From contig JANNBB010000026.1 in assembly GCA_031385005.1 (NCBI GenBank), positions 1 to 64,000 on the forward strand: a DNA stretch of 64,000 nucleotides, written 5' to 3'. Position numbers and translations under genes: made by a program. Positions within the stretch are counted from its first letter, which is position 1. The number at the start of each line of letters is the position of its first letter. The stretch is from JADKIH01 sp031385005. Its GTDB lineage: Bacteria; Bacteroidota; Bacteroidia; AKYH767-A; 2013-40CM-41-45. Shown in pieces: positions 42,802-51,286 of the stretch. The notes under the pieces are model-generated. The model was not told where the DNA came from and made no database searches. It saw only the letters and a program-made list of their open reading frames with translations.

Positions 42802-44271
42802 ATGCGAATTCTGATCATCGTTTTACTTTCCTATCTTCTTTTAAACTCCTGCAAGAAAGAAGAATTTGCTTCCGGTAATGTAGAACTTTCCTTTTCAGAA
42901 GATACCATAATTTTCGACACGGTATTTACCAGTGTTGGCAGCGCCACGCAGGTATTCACCGTTTACAATCCCGATAAAAAAGATGTTAAAATATCATCCA
43001 TACGCTTAGCCGGAGGAGATAATTCAAACTTCCGGCTCAATGTAAATGGTATTCCCGGTAAATCATTTACGGATGTTGAAATTGGTGGCAAAGACAGTAT
43101 TTTTATTTTCATCGAAGTAACCGTAGATCCTAATAATGGAACAACTCCACTCGTCATATCTGACTCCATTTTATTCAGCACGAATGGATTTCTTCAGGAC
43201 TTAGACCTCGTCGCCTGGGGACAAGATGCTTATTTTCACCGTCCGCCTGCTAACTCCGAAATCGCTCCTTTCTTCTTTCTCAATTGCAATGACACATGGA
43301 ATAACGACAAACCTCACGTTGTTTATGGTTTTGCCATGGTCGATTCTTCCTGCACACTTACTGTGAATGCCGGTACGAATGTGCACTTTCATCCCGGCTC
43401 CGGACTCATCATTTTGAATTCCGCTACATTCACCGTTAACGGAACCTTGCAGGATAAAGTCACTTTTCAGGGCGACCGCCTGGGAGAAGATTACAAAGAC
43501 ATTCCCGGACAATGGGACAGAATCTGGCTTTCCAATTTAAACTTACGAAGCAATGTCATCTCACCGGGAACTATTAACTCTTCGATAAAAAATGCCGTCA
43601 TTAAAAATGGAACTATCGGACTTTTAGTAGATACTGTTTTCAATAACAATGCAAATACTTTTACACTCGAACTCGAAAACACCATCATCAAAAACATGTC
43701 ATCCCATGCCATCGCACTTCGGGGCAGCAAGGTGAATGCATACAATTGTGTTTTCGCGAATTGCGGCGCTCAAAATGCCAATATCCTTTTCGGCGGAGTT
43801 TACAACTTCTACCATTGCACTTTTGCTAACTTCTGGAACAATTCTCAACGCGATCAACCCGCAGTTTCTCTGAACAACTACTTCGATCTAAATCTTCGCT
43901 CGTTAAATGCATATTTTGGGAATTGCATCATCTATGGCAACAACGACAACGAACTCGATCTTGATTCTTTTCCAATCGGCAATCTCTTTAACTTTAAGTT
44001 CGACCATTCTTTACTTAGAGTTGAAAGCGCTTTTCCTACTTCCGATCCGAATCGATATGCATCCATCTTAAAATCATTCAGCAGCTTCAACAATCCCCTC
44101 TTCAAAGACATCGACAACAACGATTACCAACTCGACTCGCTAAATAGTCCCGCAATTAATTCCGGCGATATTACAATTACCAACCTCAGTCCAATCTTAA
44201 ACAACGACATCTTAGGCAATTCCCGCCTCAATCCTCCTGCTCCTGACATGGGCGCTTATGAAAGGCGTTAA
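42802..44271 (+). CDS. Right-handed beta-helix lipoprotein
   Basis: 489 residues. Lipoprotein signal with LLNSC (Cys17) followed by KKEE, a surface-export-like acidic stretch soon after (SEDTIIFDTVFTSVGS). Residues 25-150 resemble an Ig-like/abnormal-spindle-type domain (TQVFTVYNPDKKDVKISSI). From about 195 a parallel beta-helix is suggested by repeated short strands with Asn turns (AVIKNGTIGLLVDTVFNNNANTF, NTIIKNMSSHAIALRGSKVNAYNCVFANC). The C-terminus NSPAINSGD...NPPAPDMGAYER is the typical end of choice-of-anchor beta-helix proteins. Likely outer-membrane-linked; function unknown. A weak TACCTTCG box is present at 42773-42780. Confidence 0.75.
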   Translation: MRILIIVLLSYLLLNSCKKEEFASGNVELSFSEDTIIFDTVFTSVGSATQVFTVYNPDKKDVKISSIRLAGGDNSNFRLNVNGIPGKSFTDVEIGGKDSIFIFIEVTVDPNNGTTPLVISDSILFSTNGFLQDLDLVAWGQDAYFHRPPANSEIAPFFFLNCNDTWNNDKPHVVYGFAMVDSSCTLTVNAGTNVHFHPGSGLIILNSATFTVNGTLQDKVTFQGDRLGEDYKDIPGQWDRIWLSNLNLRSNVISPGTINSSIKNAVIKNGTIGLLVDTVFNNNANTFTLELENTIIKNMSSHAIALRGSKVNAYNCVFANCGAQNANILFGGVYNFYHCTFANFWNNSQRDQPAVSLNNYFDLNLRSLNAYFGNCIIYGNNDNELDLDSFPIGNLFNFKFDHSLLRVESAFPTSDPNRYASILKSFSSFNNPLFKDIDNNDYQLDSLNSPAINSGDITITNLSPILNNDILGNSRLNPPAPDMGAYERR

Positions 44272-44295
44272 CATTTTTTCTAAACCCACCTTAGC

Positions 44296-44898
44296 TTGAA
44301 CGGACTATTTTCCATTGCCTATTTTCCACCGATTTCATATCTCCTAAATTGTTTGCATGCCGATGAAATTTGCCTCGATCAGCACGAACATTTCGTAAAG
44401 CAAACCTACCGAAACAGATGCTGTATCTATGGCGCCAACGGAAAACAAGCACTCATTATTCCTGTAGTTCATACAGATCTATTTCGAATTCCAATTCGCG
44501 AAGTCAAAATGTCTTTCGATTCTCCCTGGAAAAACATTCACTGGAAAGCGATTTGCTCGGCCTATAGAAATTCACCTTACTTTGAATTTTACGAAGAAGA
44601 GCTGAAAAATATTTTTCAAACTGAAAACCAATTATTATTTGATTTTAATTTTTCCATTCTGCAAAGCATGCTCAAACTCTTTCTTTTGAAAAAAACTGTT
44701 TCATTAACGACTGAATACCAAAAAGAAGTTACCGGCTATGTAGATTTTCGAAAAACCATCCATCCAAAATCGACAACTCTTTCAATCCCTTCCTACCAAC
44801 AGGTTTTTGGTGAGCGAAATGGATTTCTGAACGATCTTTCCTGTCTCGATTATTTATTCAATGAAGGAAACGATTTAACAAAAATATCAGAGCGATAA
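44296..44898 (+). CDS. WbqC family protein
   Basis: 200 residues. The opening FSIAYFPPISYLLNCLHADEICLDQHEHFVKQTYRNRCCI is the WbqC signature (aYfPp-yf, the E-x-F-x-K-Q-x-x-R-[NT]-R). WbqC proteins occur in O-antigen and surface-sugar regions but their reaction is not well defined. Stop at 44281-44283 leaves TTG at 44296 as the only start. Its 3' end overlaps the convergent pfkA by 12 bp. It is 24 bp after the beta-helix lipoprotein gene and probably co-transcribed with it. Confidence 0.8.
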   Translation: MNGLFSIAYFPPISYLLNCLHADEICLDQHEHFVKQTYRNRCCIYGANGKQALIIPVVHTDLFRIPIREVKMSFDSPWKNIHWKAICSAYRNSPYFEFYEEELKNIFQTENQLLFDFNFSILQSMLKLFLLKKTVSLTTEYQKEVTGYVDFRKTIHPKSTTLSIPSYQQVFGERNGFLNDLSCLDYLFNEGNDLTKISER

Positions 44899-45864
44899 GA
44901 TCTCCGCTATACGCATCAATTCTCCGGGAAAAACTTTTTTATTACTTGTCACTTCTTCCAATGAAGTAAAGACAATAGAATTGTTGATCAAGCCGACCAT
45001 CTGGTTGGTGCGACCATCTTTCAAGGCTTCTACAGCTGCAACACCAAACCTCGAAGCGAGAACACGATCCGAACAGGTCGGGCTACCACCTCTTTGCAAA
45101 TGGCCCAATACTGAAACTCTAGTATCGTATTGTGAAAAGCGTTCCTTCACTTCTTCGGCGATATCATAAGCACCACCTGAATCATCGCCTTCGGCAACAA
45201 CAACGATCATTGAAGATTTTTTTCTCTGCCAACCACGCTCCAGCACTTTTACCAATTGGTCGATACGTGTTTCTGTCTCGGGTATAAGAATTGCTTCTGC
45301 TCCACCACCTATTCCACTGTACAAAGCAATCATTCCGGCATCCCTACCCATAACTTCAACAAAAAATAAACGGTTATGCGAATCAGCAGTGTCTCTGATT
45401 TTATCTATTGCCTGAACGACTGTGTTCAATGCCGTATCGAATCCTATGGCCACATCTGTTCCATAAATATCGTTGTCAATCGTTTTCGGAATTCCCATAC
45501 AAGGAATGGAATACTCACCCGTAAAAACATTCAGTCCTCTGAACGATCCATCTCCTCCTAAAACAATCAATGAATCAATTCCTTCTTTGATTAAATTATC
45601 ATACGCTTTCTTTCTCGATTCCTTGTCTTTAAACCTTTCGCTTCTGGCCGTTTTCAGAATCGTTCCGCCACGCTGAAGAATATTACTTACATTTTGCGAT
45701 GATAAACCAATAAACTTTCCGTCTATAAGTCCGTTATAACCTTCCAGCACTCCGGTAATTTCCAGGTTATGATAGTTCGCTGTTCGAACAACAGCGCGGA
45801 TGGCCGCATTCAAACCCGGACAATCACCGCCGGTTGTCAGCACACCCAATTTTTTATTTTTCAT
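44887..45864 (-). CDS. pfkA: 6-phosphofructokinase
   Basis: 325 residues from the ATG at 45864 (a 57-bp longer frame is open to 45921). Motifs: GVLTTGGDCPGLNAAIR, the ATP loop ILGGDGS-type VLGGDGSFRG, GIPKTIDNDIYGTD with the catalytic Asp, VEVMGRDAGMIA, and LGHLQRGGSP. It phosphorylates fructose 6-phosphate in glycolysis. The shorter start gives an 11-bp overlap with the upstream methyltransferase gene instead of 68 bp and starts at the family's usual position. Confidence 0.96.
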   Translation of the reverse strand: MKNKKLGVLTTGGDCPGLNAAIRAVVRTANYHNLEITGVLEGYNGLIDGKFIGLSSQNVSNILQRGGTILKTARSERFKDKESRKKAYDNLIKEGIDSLIVLGGDGSFRGLNVFTGEYSIPCMGIPKTIDNDIYGTDVAIGFDTALNTVVQAIDKIRDTADSHNRLFFVEVMGRDAGMIALYSGIGGGAEAILIPETETRIDQLVKVLERGWQRKKSSMIVVVAEGDDSGGAYDIAEEVKERFSQYDTRVSVLGHLQRGGSPTCSDRVLASRFGVAAVEALKDGRTNQMVGLINNSIVFTSLEEVTSNKKVFPGELMRIAEILSL

Positions 45865-47035
45865 CGTTATCGCTTTGTGAAGCATTCTTAGATGCTTTTT
45901 TACTTCCGCTATACAAATCAAATTTTAATAACCTGCATTCCAATGAACCATTATATAATTGAATTTTTCTTGAAGCATGTAAACCGATTTTCTTAGCGGC
46001 TTCCTGATTGGCCGTTAATATCCAACCTGTACTTCCTTTGTATTTCTTTTTCAACTGATCACCAATATAGCTATACAATTCAAGCAAATCATTATCCGTA
46101 ATTCGTCCACCGTAAGGAGGATTGGAAATGATTGTCTGAGCCATTTCCGGTGGCGTATAATCTTCAAAGCGCATATTATGAAATTGAATATCATTCAACA
46201 CAGAAGCCGCACGCGCATTCTCTTTTGAATCCGCTATGGCCTGAGCCGACTTGTCAATTCCGGTGATCGGAAAAGTGAGGTTGGGCTTTTGTGCACTTCG
46301 CGCCTGATCGGTAACGCTGTCCCACAACGATGCATCAAAATCATTCCATCTTTCAAAACCAAATTCCTTTCTCAATATTCCGGGTGCTATATTTCTGGCA
46401 AGCATGGCTGCTTCAATAAGTATCGTTCCTGTTCCACACATGAAATCCGTCAACGGTGATTGTCGATCCCAACCACTCAATAACACCAATCCTGCTGCTA
46501 ATGTTTCATTCAGAGGTGCTTCACCTTGTTGCTGCCTGTACCCTCTTTTGTGTAAAGAATCACCGGAACTGTCGATGGAAATGGAAGCCACATTGTCGGA
46601 TAAATGTACATTCACACGTATTTTCGGATAGCGCAATTCTACATTCGGTCTTTTACCTGTCTTCTCTCTAAACTGATCTACAATTGCATCCTTCGTCTTC
46701 AACGAAACATACAAAGAGTGAGTCAGGTTGGATTTTATTGTAACAGCATCAACTGCCAGGGTATCATCGGCAGACAACATCTGACTCCAGTCAATTTTTT
46801 TAATCCCATCATACAATTCTTGTTCGTTCGATGCCGGAACGGAAACAACCGGTTTCAAAACACGAAGTGCGACTCGACTGCACAAATTAACGCGATACAT
46901 GGTTTCAAGATCTCCGGTAAAAAAAACAGCACGTGTTCCTTTTTTTATATCCGTCGCACCCATGGTTTGTAATTCAGCCATCAGCAAGTCTTCAAAACCG
47001 AAAGATGTTTTTGCAATCAATGGAAATGTTTTCAT
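45854..47035 (-). CDS. THUMP-domain class I SAM-dependent RNA methyltransferase (RlmL/TrmN-like)
   Basis: 393 residues from the ATG at 47035, which overlaps the corA stop as ATGA. N-terminal ferredoxin-like/THUMP region (1-160, FEDLLMAELQTMGATDIKKGTRAVFF; ...VDQFREKTGKRPNVELRYPKIRVNVHL), then a Rossmann methyltransferase domain with DFMCGTGTILIEAAML, GIDKSAQAIADSKENA and the catalytic NPPYGGR. Proteins of this layout make N2-methylguanine in 23S rRNA or tRNA. Exact target not inferable. Middle gene of corA-methyltransferase-pfkA. Confidence 0.9.
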   Translation of the reverse strand: MKTFPLIAKTSFGFEDLLMAELQTMGATDIKKGTRAVFFTGDLETMYRVNLCSRVALRVLKPVVSVPASNEQELYDGIKKIDWSQMLSADDTLAVDAVTIKSNLTHSLYVSLKTKDAIVDQFREKTGKRPNVELRYPKIRVNVHLSDNVASISIDSSGDSLHKRGYRQQQGEAPLNETLAAGLVLLSGWDRQSPLTDFMCGTGTILIEAAMLARNIAPGILRKEFGFERWNDFDASLWDSVTDQARSAQKPNLTFPITGIDKSAQAIADSKENARAASVLNDIQFHNMRFEDYTPPEMAQTIISNPPYGGRITDNDLLELYSYIGDQLKKKYKGSTGWILTANQEAAKKIGLHASRKIQLYNGSLECRLLKFDLYSGSKKASKNASQSDNDEK

Positions 47036-48156
47036 AATCGCTTTGTTAGCCAACCTTTTTTATAAAAAAACACTATTTGAAAAATCACTATTAACAACAT
47101 TACTAAACAAACGACCAGATATCCATGAGGACTATAAAGTTCCGGCATGTTCATCGGGAGGTCTGCGCCGGTTTTAGGATCGTGTCGGGCGAAATTCATT
47201 CCATACAACCCAACAATAAACGTAAGCGGTATAAAGATCGTCGAAATAATTGTCAATACTTTCATTACCTGATTCAGCCGGTTACTCACAGATGACTGAT
47301 AAATATCCATATGCGAAGCTGTGACTTCTTTGTAACTCTCGACCAGATCCAATAATTGAATGCAATGATCATAGGTATCTCTGAAGAATACTTTGGTTGA
47401 GTCCTTAATCTCCGGCAATAAAGAGCGCAGGATATCGTTTATTTTATCTCTTTCCGACCAAATAGTCCTACGAAGTAAGATTAAATCACGCTTAACCTGC
47501 AATACTTTGTTCAGGGATTCGTGAGATGGATTCGAAATAAGTTCGTCCTGTAAATCATCTAACTGATCGCCTGTTTTCTCGAGAATCGGATAATAATTAT
47601 CAACAACAATATCCATGAGTGAATAAACCAAATAATCACAACCTGAACGACGCAGATAACCTTTCCCTAAACGAAGTCTTTCACGTACCGGTTCCAGAAT
47701 ATCGTCATATTGATCTTGCAGAGAGATGACATAATTTTTTCCCAAAAACAAACTTAGCTGATCATTGCAAATGGTGTTTTCATTCATGCGTAATACACGG
47801 GAAATAAAAAAAACATGTCCCGAATATTCTTCAATTTTAGGTCGCTGGTAAACATTTACCACATCTTCCATCTGTAAACGATGAATGCCGAAAAAATCAG
47901 CCAATTGTTCGAGAAAATTCCTGTTACTGAAACCCTTAATATCGAACCAATGGTTTTTGTCCGGAAATTGTTCGAGTTGCCTTTTTATTTCCTCCAGCGT
48001 TGTCAATTCCGTCTCTTGCAGACTGAATTCTGTATAACAAAAGGACCGTATGGATAATTTTAAAGCATCATCCGGAATATTTATTACACCGGGAGCTGAA
48101 CCCGGTGGGGATCTTTTAATTAGCCTGGATCGCCTGTTTCGCGCGTGTTTTCTCAT
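47032..48156 (-). CDS. corA: Magnesium/cobalt transporter CorA
   Basis: 374 residues. Long N-terminal cytoplasmic funnel (1-300) and two C-terminal transmembrane helices with the selectivity motif GLYGMNFA (Y-G-M-N) followed by the short periplasmic loop and the end helix, closing with a basic tail KKGWLTK. CorA imports Mg2+ as a pentamer. A basic N-terminal extension (RKHARNRRSR) precedes the family start. It is the first gene of the overlapping set with the methyltransferase and pfkA. Confidence 0.93.
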   Translation of the reverse strand: MRKHARNRRSRLIKRSPPGSAPGVINIPDDALKLSIRSFCYTEFSLQETELTTLEEIKRQLEQFPDKNHWFDIKGFSNRNFLEQLADFFGIHRLQMEDVVNVYQRPKIEEYSGHVFFISRVLRMNENTICNDQLSLFLGKNYVISLQDQYDDILEPVRERLRLGKGYLRRSGCDYLVYSLMDIVVDNYYPILEKTGDQLDDLQDELISNPSHESLNKVLQVKRDLILLRRTIWSERDKINDILRSLLPEIKDSTKVFFRDTYDHCIQLLDLVESYKEVTASHMDIYQSSVSNRLNQVMKVLTIISTIFIPLTFIVGLYGMNFARHDPKTGADLPMNMPELYSPHGYLVVCLVMLLIVIFQIVFFYKKGWLTKRL

Positions 48157-48240
48157 TCAATTACTAAAGGCATAAAAATATATACAAAACAAGCATTATT
48201 AATCAATTAGAATAAAAAGTTTTAACCATTCGTATAAATC

Positions 48241-48280
48241 TGTTACTTTGCTCTTTATCCATAAAGGAATTAAAGTAACA
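48241..48280. promoter_or_regulatory. Nested inverted repeats before the methyltransferase gene
   Basis: Outer arms TGTTACTTT (48241-48249) and AAAGTAACA (48272-48280) are perfect complements; inside them CTTTAT-CC-ATAAAG (48253-48266) is a second perfect dyad. The ATG is 4 bp after the outer arm, and the purine stretch AAAGGAA (48263-48269) that could act as a ribosome site lies inside. A near-consensus -7 box (TTACTTTG, 48243-48250) overlaps the left arm, so an operator role is as likely as an RNA hairpin. Confidence 0.45.
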
Positions 48281-48284
48281 CTTA

Positions 48285-49052
48285 ATGACAATGATCTCGA
48301 AGGTTAAGCCACTGGTCTCTGAAAAAGCTGATTGGTTCGAAGACTGGTTTAACTCTCCCTATTACCATATTTTATATAAGAAAAGAGATGAAAGGGAAGC
48401 GGAAATTTTCCTCGATGCATTAATCAAATTCATACAACCCCAAACCGGAAGCCGGATTTTGGATGTCGCTTGCGGAAAAGGCCGTCATTCAATTTACCTG
48501 AATAAAAAAGGATTTGATGTGACCGGCTTTGATCTTTCTTCGGAAAGTATCAGGCACAATAAGAAATTTGAAAATGAAAACCTGACTTTCTATTTACACG
48601 ATATGCGCGAAGTCTTTCGAAGCAATTATTTCGATTTGGTTTTGAACCTGTTCAGCAGTTTTGGGTACTTCGAAAAAGAAAGAGACAATGTTCGATGCAT
48701 CAATTCGCATACAACCGCTCTTAAAAAAAACGGAATATTTGTTTTCGACTACTTTAATGCGAATAAAGTCATTCAAGCAGGTGATTCCACTGCGAAAATT
48801 GTTGTCGACGAAATTAACTTTCAAATTGAAAAGTCGATTCAAAATGGCTTCGTATGTAAAAAGATAACTTTTTCCGATAAGGGTAATTCTTATTCCTTTG
48901 AAGAAAACCTTCTACTTGCTCAAAGAAAGGATATCGAAAAATATTTTAATATCGAAGGACTGGAAATATATAAACTTTTTGGAAGCTATGAGTTGGAAGC
49001 ATTCGACGAACAAAAATCCGAACGACTAATCGTGCTGGCAAAGAAAAAATAA
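48285..49052 (+). CDS. Class I SAM-dependent methyltransferase
   Basis: 255 residues. Motif I ILDVACGKGRHSIYL, acidic motif post I (VTGFDLSSESIRHN), FDLVLNLFSSFGYF (motif IV region) and KKNGIFVFDYFNAN match the methyltransferase-11/25-like fold. The long C-terminal beta part is typical of the 'SAM-dependent methyltransferase' family near-Bacteroidota CMAS-like enzymes. Substrate not inferable. Ten bp before the ZIP transporter, probably co-transcribed. Confidence 0.85.
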   Translation: MTMISKVKPLVSEKADWFEDWFNSPYYHILYKKRDEREAEIFLDALIKFIQPQTGSRILDVACGKGRHSIYLNKKGFDVTGFDLSSESIRHNKKFENENLTFYLHDMREVFRSNYFDLVLNLFSSFGYFEKERDNVRCINSHTTALKKNGIFVFDYFNANKVIQAGDSTAKIVVDEINFQIEKSIQNGFVCKKITFSDKGNSYSFEENLLLAQRKDIEKYFNIEGLEIYKLFGSYELEAFDEQKSERLIVLAKKK

Positions 49053-49062
49053 TAAACTCTAT

Positions 49063-49776
49063 ATGTCGATTTTCGCATACCTGCTATTATTTATAACAGT
49101 CATTCTGGGAGGTACTTCTTTATTTCTTTTTAAAAAGGTCTCTGCCGTATCTTTGAAACTACTTCTTTCTTTTAGCGGAGCGTATTTATTTGCTATCGCC
49201 GTTCACCACCTCATTCCCGAAGTATATAAATCAGGAGACGATAAAATCGGTATGTTTATTTTTCTCGGTTTTTTTCTCCAGATTATTCTCGAATTTTTTT
49301 CAGAAGGTATTGAACATGGTCATATTCACGTACACTCCAAACAAAATGCTGCATTTCCATATGGAGTCATGACAGGACTTTGCTTGCATAGTTTTCTCGA
49401 AGGCATACCGCTTACTCAGAATTTTTCGGAACCCGGAGTACAACAATCGCTTTTAGCAGGCATAGTCATGCACCACATACCTGTTGCACTTGCATTAATG
49501 ACCATGCTCATGCAATCCGGACTAAAAAGGAATACGGCAATATTTTACCTGATTCTTTTTGCAGTTATGGCTCCTTTGGGTGCCTTTTCAGGAAGTTTTC
49601 TGGGTCATTCCGATATCAATACTACTATTCTCTTTAATAGAATAATGGCAGTAGTAATCGGAATTTTTCTTCATATTTCTACTACCATACTTTTCGAATC
49701 AAACGAACAGCACAGGTTTAACATGAAAAAACTATTCATCATCATGCTTGGAGCCGGTATAGCATTACTCACTTGA
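49063..49776 (+). CDS. ZIP family divalent metal transporter
   Basis: 237 residues, about eight transmembrane helices. Metal-site helices are recognisable: VHHLIPEVY, LCLHSFLEGIPL (H-S-x-x-E-G) and GIVMHHIPVALALM (H-H-x-P), with a His-rich cytoplasmic stretch EHGHIHVHSKQ between them. Probably moves zinc or another divalent metal. The stop codon is just before a 24-bp palindrome shared with the convergent peroxiredoxin gene. Confidence 0.9.
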   Translation: MSIFAYLLLFITVILGGTSLFLFKKVSAVSLKLLLSFSGAYLFAIAVHHLIPEVYKSGDDKIGMFIFLGFFLQIILEFFSEGIEHGHIHVHSKQNAAFPYGVMTGLCLHSFLEGIPLTQNFSEPGVQQSLLAGIVMHHIPVALALMTMLMQSGLKRNTAIFYLILFAVMAPLGAFSGSFLGHSDINTTILFNRIMAVVIGIFLHISTTILFESNEQHRFNMKKLFIIMLGAGIALLT

Positions 49777-49782
49777 AAAAAC

Positions 49783-49806
49783 TAAAGCAATTATTTAATT
49801 GCTTTA
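49783..49806. terminator. Shared bidirectional terminator hairpin
   Basis: A perfect 24-bp dyad TAAAGCAATTA-TT-TAATTGCTTTA between two convergent genes. It starts 7 bp after the ZIP stop and includes the last codons and stop of the peroxiredoxin gene. T-rich on both exits (AATT tracts; GAAAAAAC just left gives U-run on the minus transcript). Confidence 0.6.
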
Positions 49807-50258
49807 ACTGCCTCTTGAATGGCTTGCATATCCGGAAAATCGCCAGGACTAGCTAAAATCTGTGTGTAACGAACGATACCCTCTTTATCGAGTACAAAGG
49901 TTGCGCGTTTTGCTACATCTTTATAACCGAAAGCAAAATCGTGATGAACGATATCATAAGCCTTAATTGTCTCTTTGTTGAAATCAGACAATAATGGATA
50001 TTCAATTTTATTATCTTCAGTGAAACGCTTCAAAGCAAAAAATGTATCGACAGAAATGCCGACAACAGCAGCGTTCATATTGCCATATGCTTTATAATCT
50101 TCCTGAACCGTACACATTTCTTTGGTACAGTTACCTGTCCATGCCATTGGAAAAAAGAATAATACCAGATTCTTTCCTCTGAAAGATTCGAGGGTTACTT
50201 CATTTTTATCTTTGTCCAGCAATTTAAAAGATGGCGCTTTTTGACCTACTTCAATCAT
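49791..50258 (-). CDS. Peroxiredoxin (thioredoxin-like, AhpE/BCP type)
   Basis: 155 residues of the AhpC/TSA fold. The peroxidatic motif is P37-x3-T41-x2-C44 (FFPMAWTGNC) with a second cysteine at 49, the C-x4-C spacing of BCP/PrxQ-type enzymes that form an intrahelix disulphide. GISVDTFFALKRFTE and FVLDKEGIVRY complete the fold. It reduces peroxides at the expense of thioredoxin. The TAA lies inside the shared palindrome. A TATCTTTG box is 24 bp upstream. Confidence 0.9.
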   Translation of the reverse strand: MIEVGQKAPSFKLLDKDKNEVTLESFRGKNLVLFFFPMAWTGNCTKEMCTVQEDYKAYGNMNAAVVGISVDTFFALKRFTEDNKIEYPLLSDFNKETIKAYDIVHHDFAFGYKDVAKRATFVLDKEGIVRYTQILASPGDFPDMQAIQEAVKAIK

Positions 50259-50281
50259 AATTTATTTTTTTTGGTTTGCTG

Positions 50282-50289
50282 CAAAGATA
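50282..50289 (-). promoter_or_regulatory. -7 box of the peroxiredoxin gene
   Basis: Minus strand TATCTTTG, a match to TAnnTTTG; leader about 19 nt to the ATG at 50258. No -33 TTG is seen at the right distance. Confidence 0.55.
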
Positions 50290-50377
50290 GAATTAAGAAG
50301 CGAATTAATACGCATCCATTTTATGAAAATACACATCCCGCTTTATCTGAAACTTTTGCAGACTAATGGGTTAAACA

Positions 50378-51154
50378 CTAAAAATCAGACTTTTTCTTTT
50401 TTGCTTCATTCCAGTAAACGTCCATTTCGGCAAGAGTCATTTCGCTTAATGACTTACCCGATTTTTTTGCAGACTCTTCCAGGTATTTAAAACGATAAAT
50501 AAATTTCTTATTGGTTCTTTCCAACGCTTCATCCGGATTGATGTTTTTAAACCTTGCATAATTAATCAGACTAAACAAGACGTCTCCAAATTCAGAAAGC
50601 GCTTCTTCCTGATTTCCGGATTCAGCGGCACTTTTAAACTCTTCAAGCTCTTCTTCTACTTTTTCCCATACCTGCTCCGGCTTATCCCAGTCAAAACCGA
50701 CACCTCTTGCCTTTTCTTGAATTCGTATAGCTTTAATAATGGAAGGCATCGATTTCGGGACACCATCCAAAACTGAAGTGTTTCCCTCTTTGAGCTTTAA
50801 TTTTTCCCAGTTGCGCTTGACTTCTTCTTCATCAGCCACTTTAACATCCCCATAAATATGCGGGTGCCTGAAAATTAATTTTTCACATTGAGCATTGATT
50901 ACATCTGTGATGTCAAAATCTTTTGTCTCTGAGGCAATCTTTGCATAAAAAATAATATGTAGTAAAATATCGCCCAATTCTTTTTTGATTCCTTGAAAGT
51001 CTTTATCGATAATCGAATCCGCCAACTCACAAGTCTCTTCAATTGTCAAATGCCTTAATGAATCCATCGTTTGTTTCTTATCCCAAGGGCAACCGGCTCT
51101 CAATTCATCCATAATTGTGGCCAGTCTTTCAAATGCTTTTGCTCGTTCTGTCAT
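50378..51154 (-). CDS. mazG: Nucleoside triphosphate pyrophosphohydrolase MazG
   Basis: 258 residues with two MazG domains. The first begins RLRAGCPWDKKQT-type (ELRAGCPWDKKQTMDSLRHLTIEETCELADSI) with E-x-x-E metal motif and KKELGDILLHIIFYA; the second has KVEEELEEFKSAAESGNQEEALSEFGDVLFSLINYAR. It hydrolyses NTPs to NMPs, clearing abnormal nucleotides. The length matches the two-domain enzyme of E. coli. Monocistronic, 119 bp after the peroxiredoxin start. Confidence 0.95.
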   Translation of the reverse strand: MTERAKAFERLATIMDELRAGCPWDKKQTMDSLRHLTIEETCELADSIIDKDFQGIKKELGDILLHIIFYAKIASETKDFDITDVINAQCEKLIFRHPHIYGDVKVADEEEVKRNWEKLKLKEGNTSVLDGVPKSMPSIIKAIRIQEKARGVGFDWDKPEQVWEKVEEELEEFKSAAESGNQEEALSEFGDVLFSLINYARFKNINPDEALERTNKKFIYRFKYLEESAKKSGKSLSEMTLAEMDVYWNEAKKKKSDF

Positions 51155-51286
51155 AACGTCAAAAATGCAAAAATCAATGGCAGCTTTTCACAAAAAGAAA
51201 AGAAAATATCAAAAGAATTAAGCACAATAAAACTCGCAAAAAAAACACCTGTATTACTACGGTTGAGTTTAATTACCTGAATCCAA

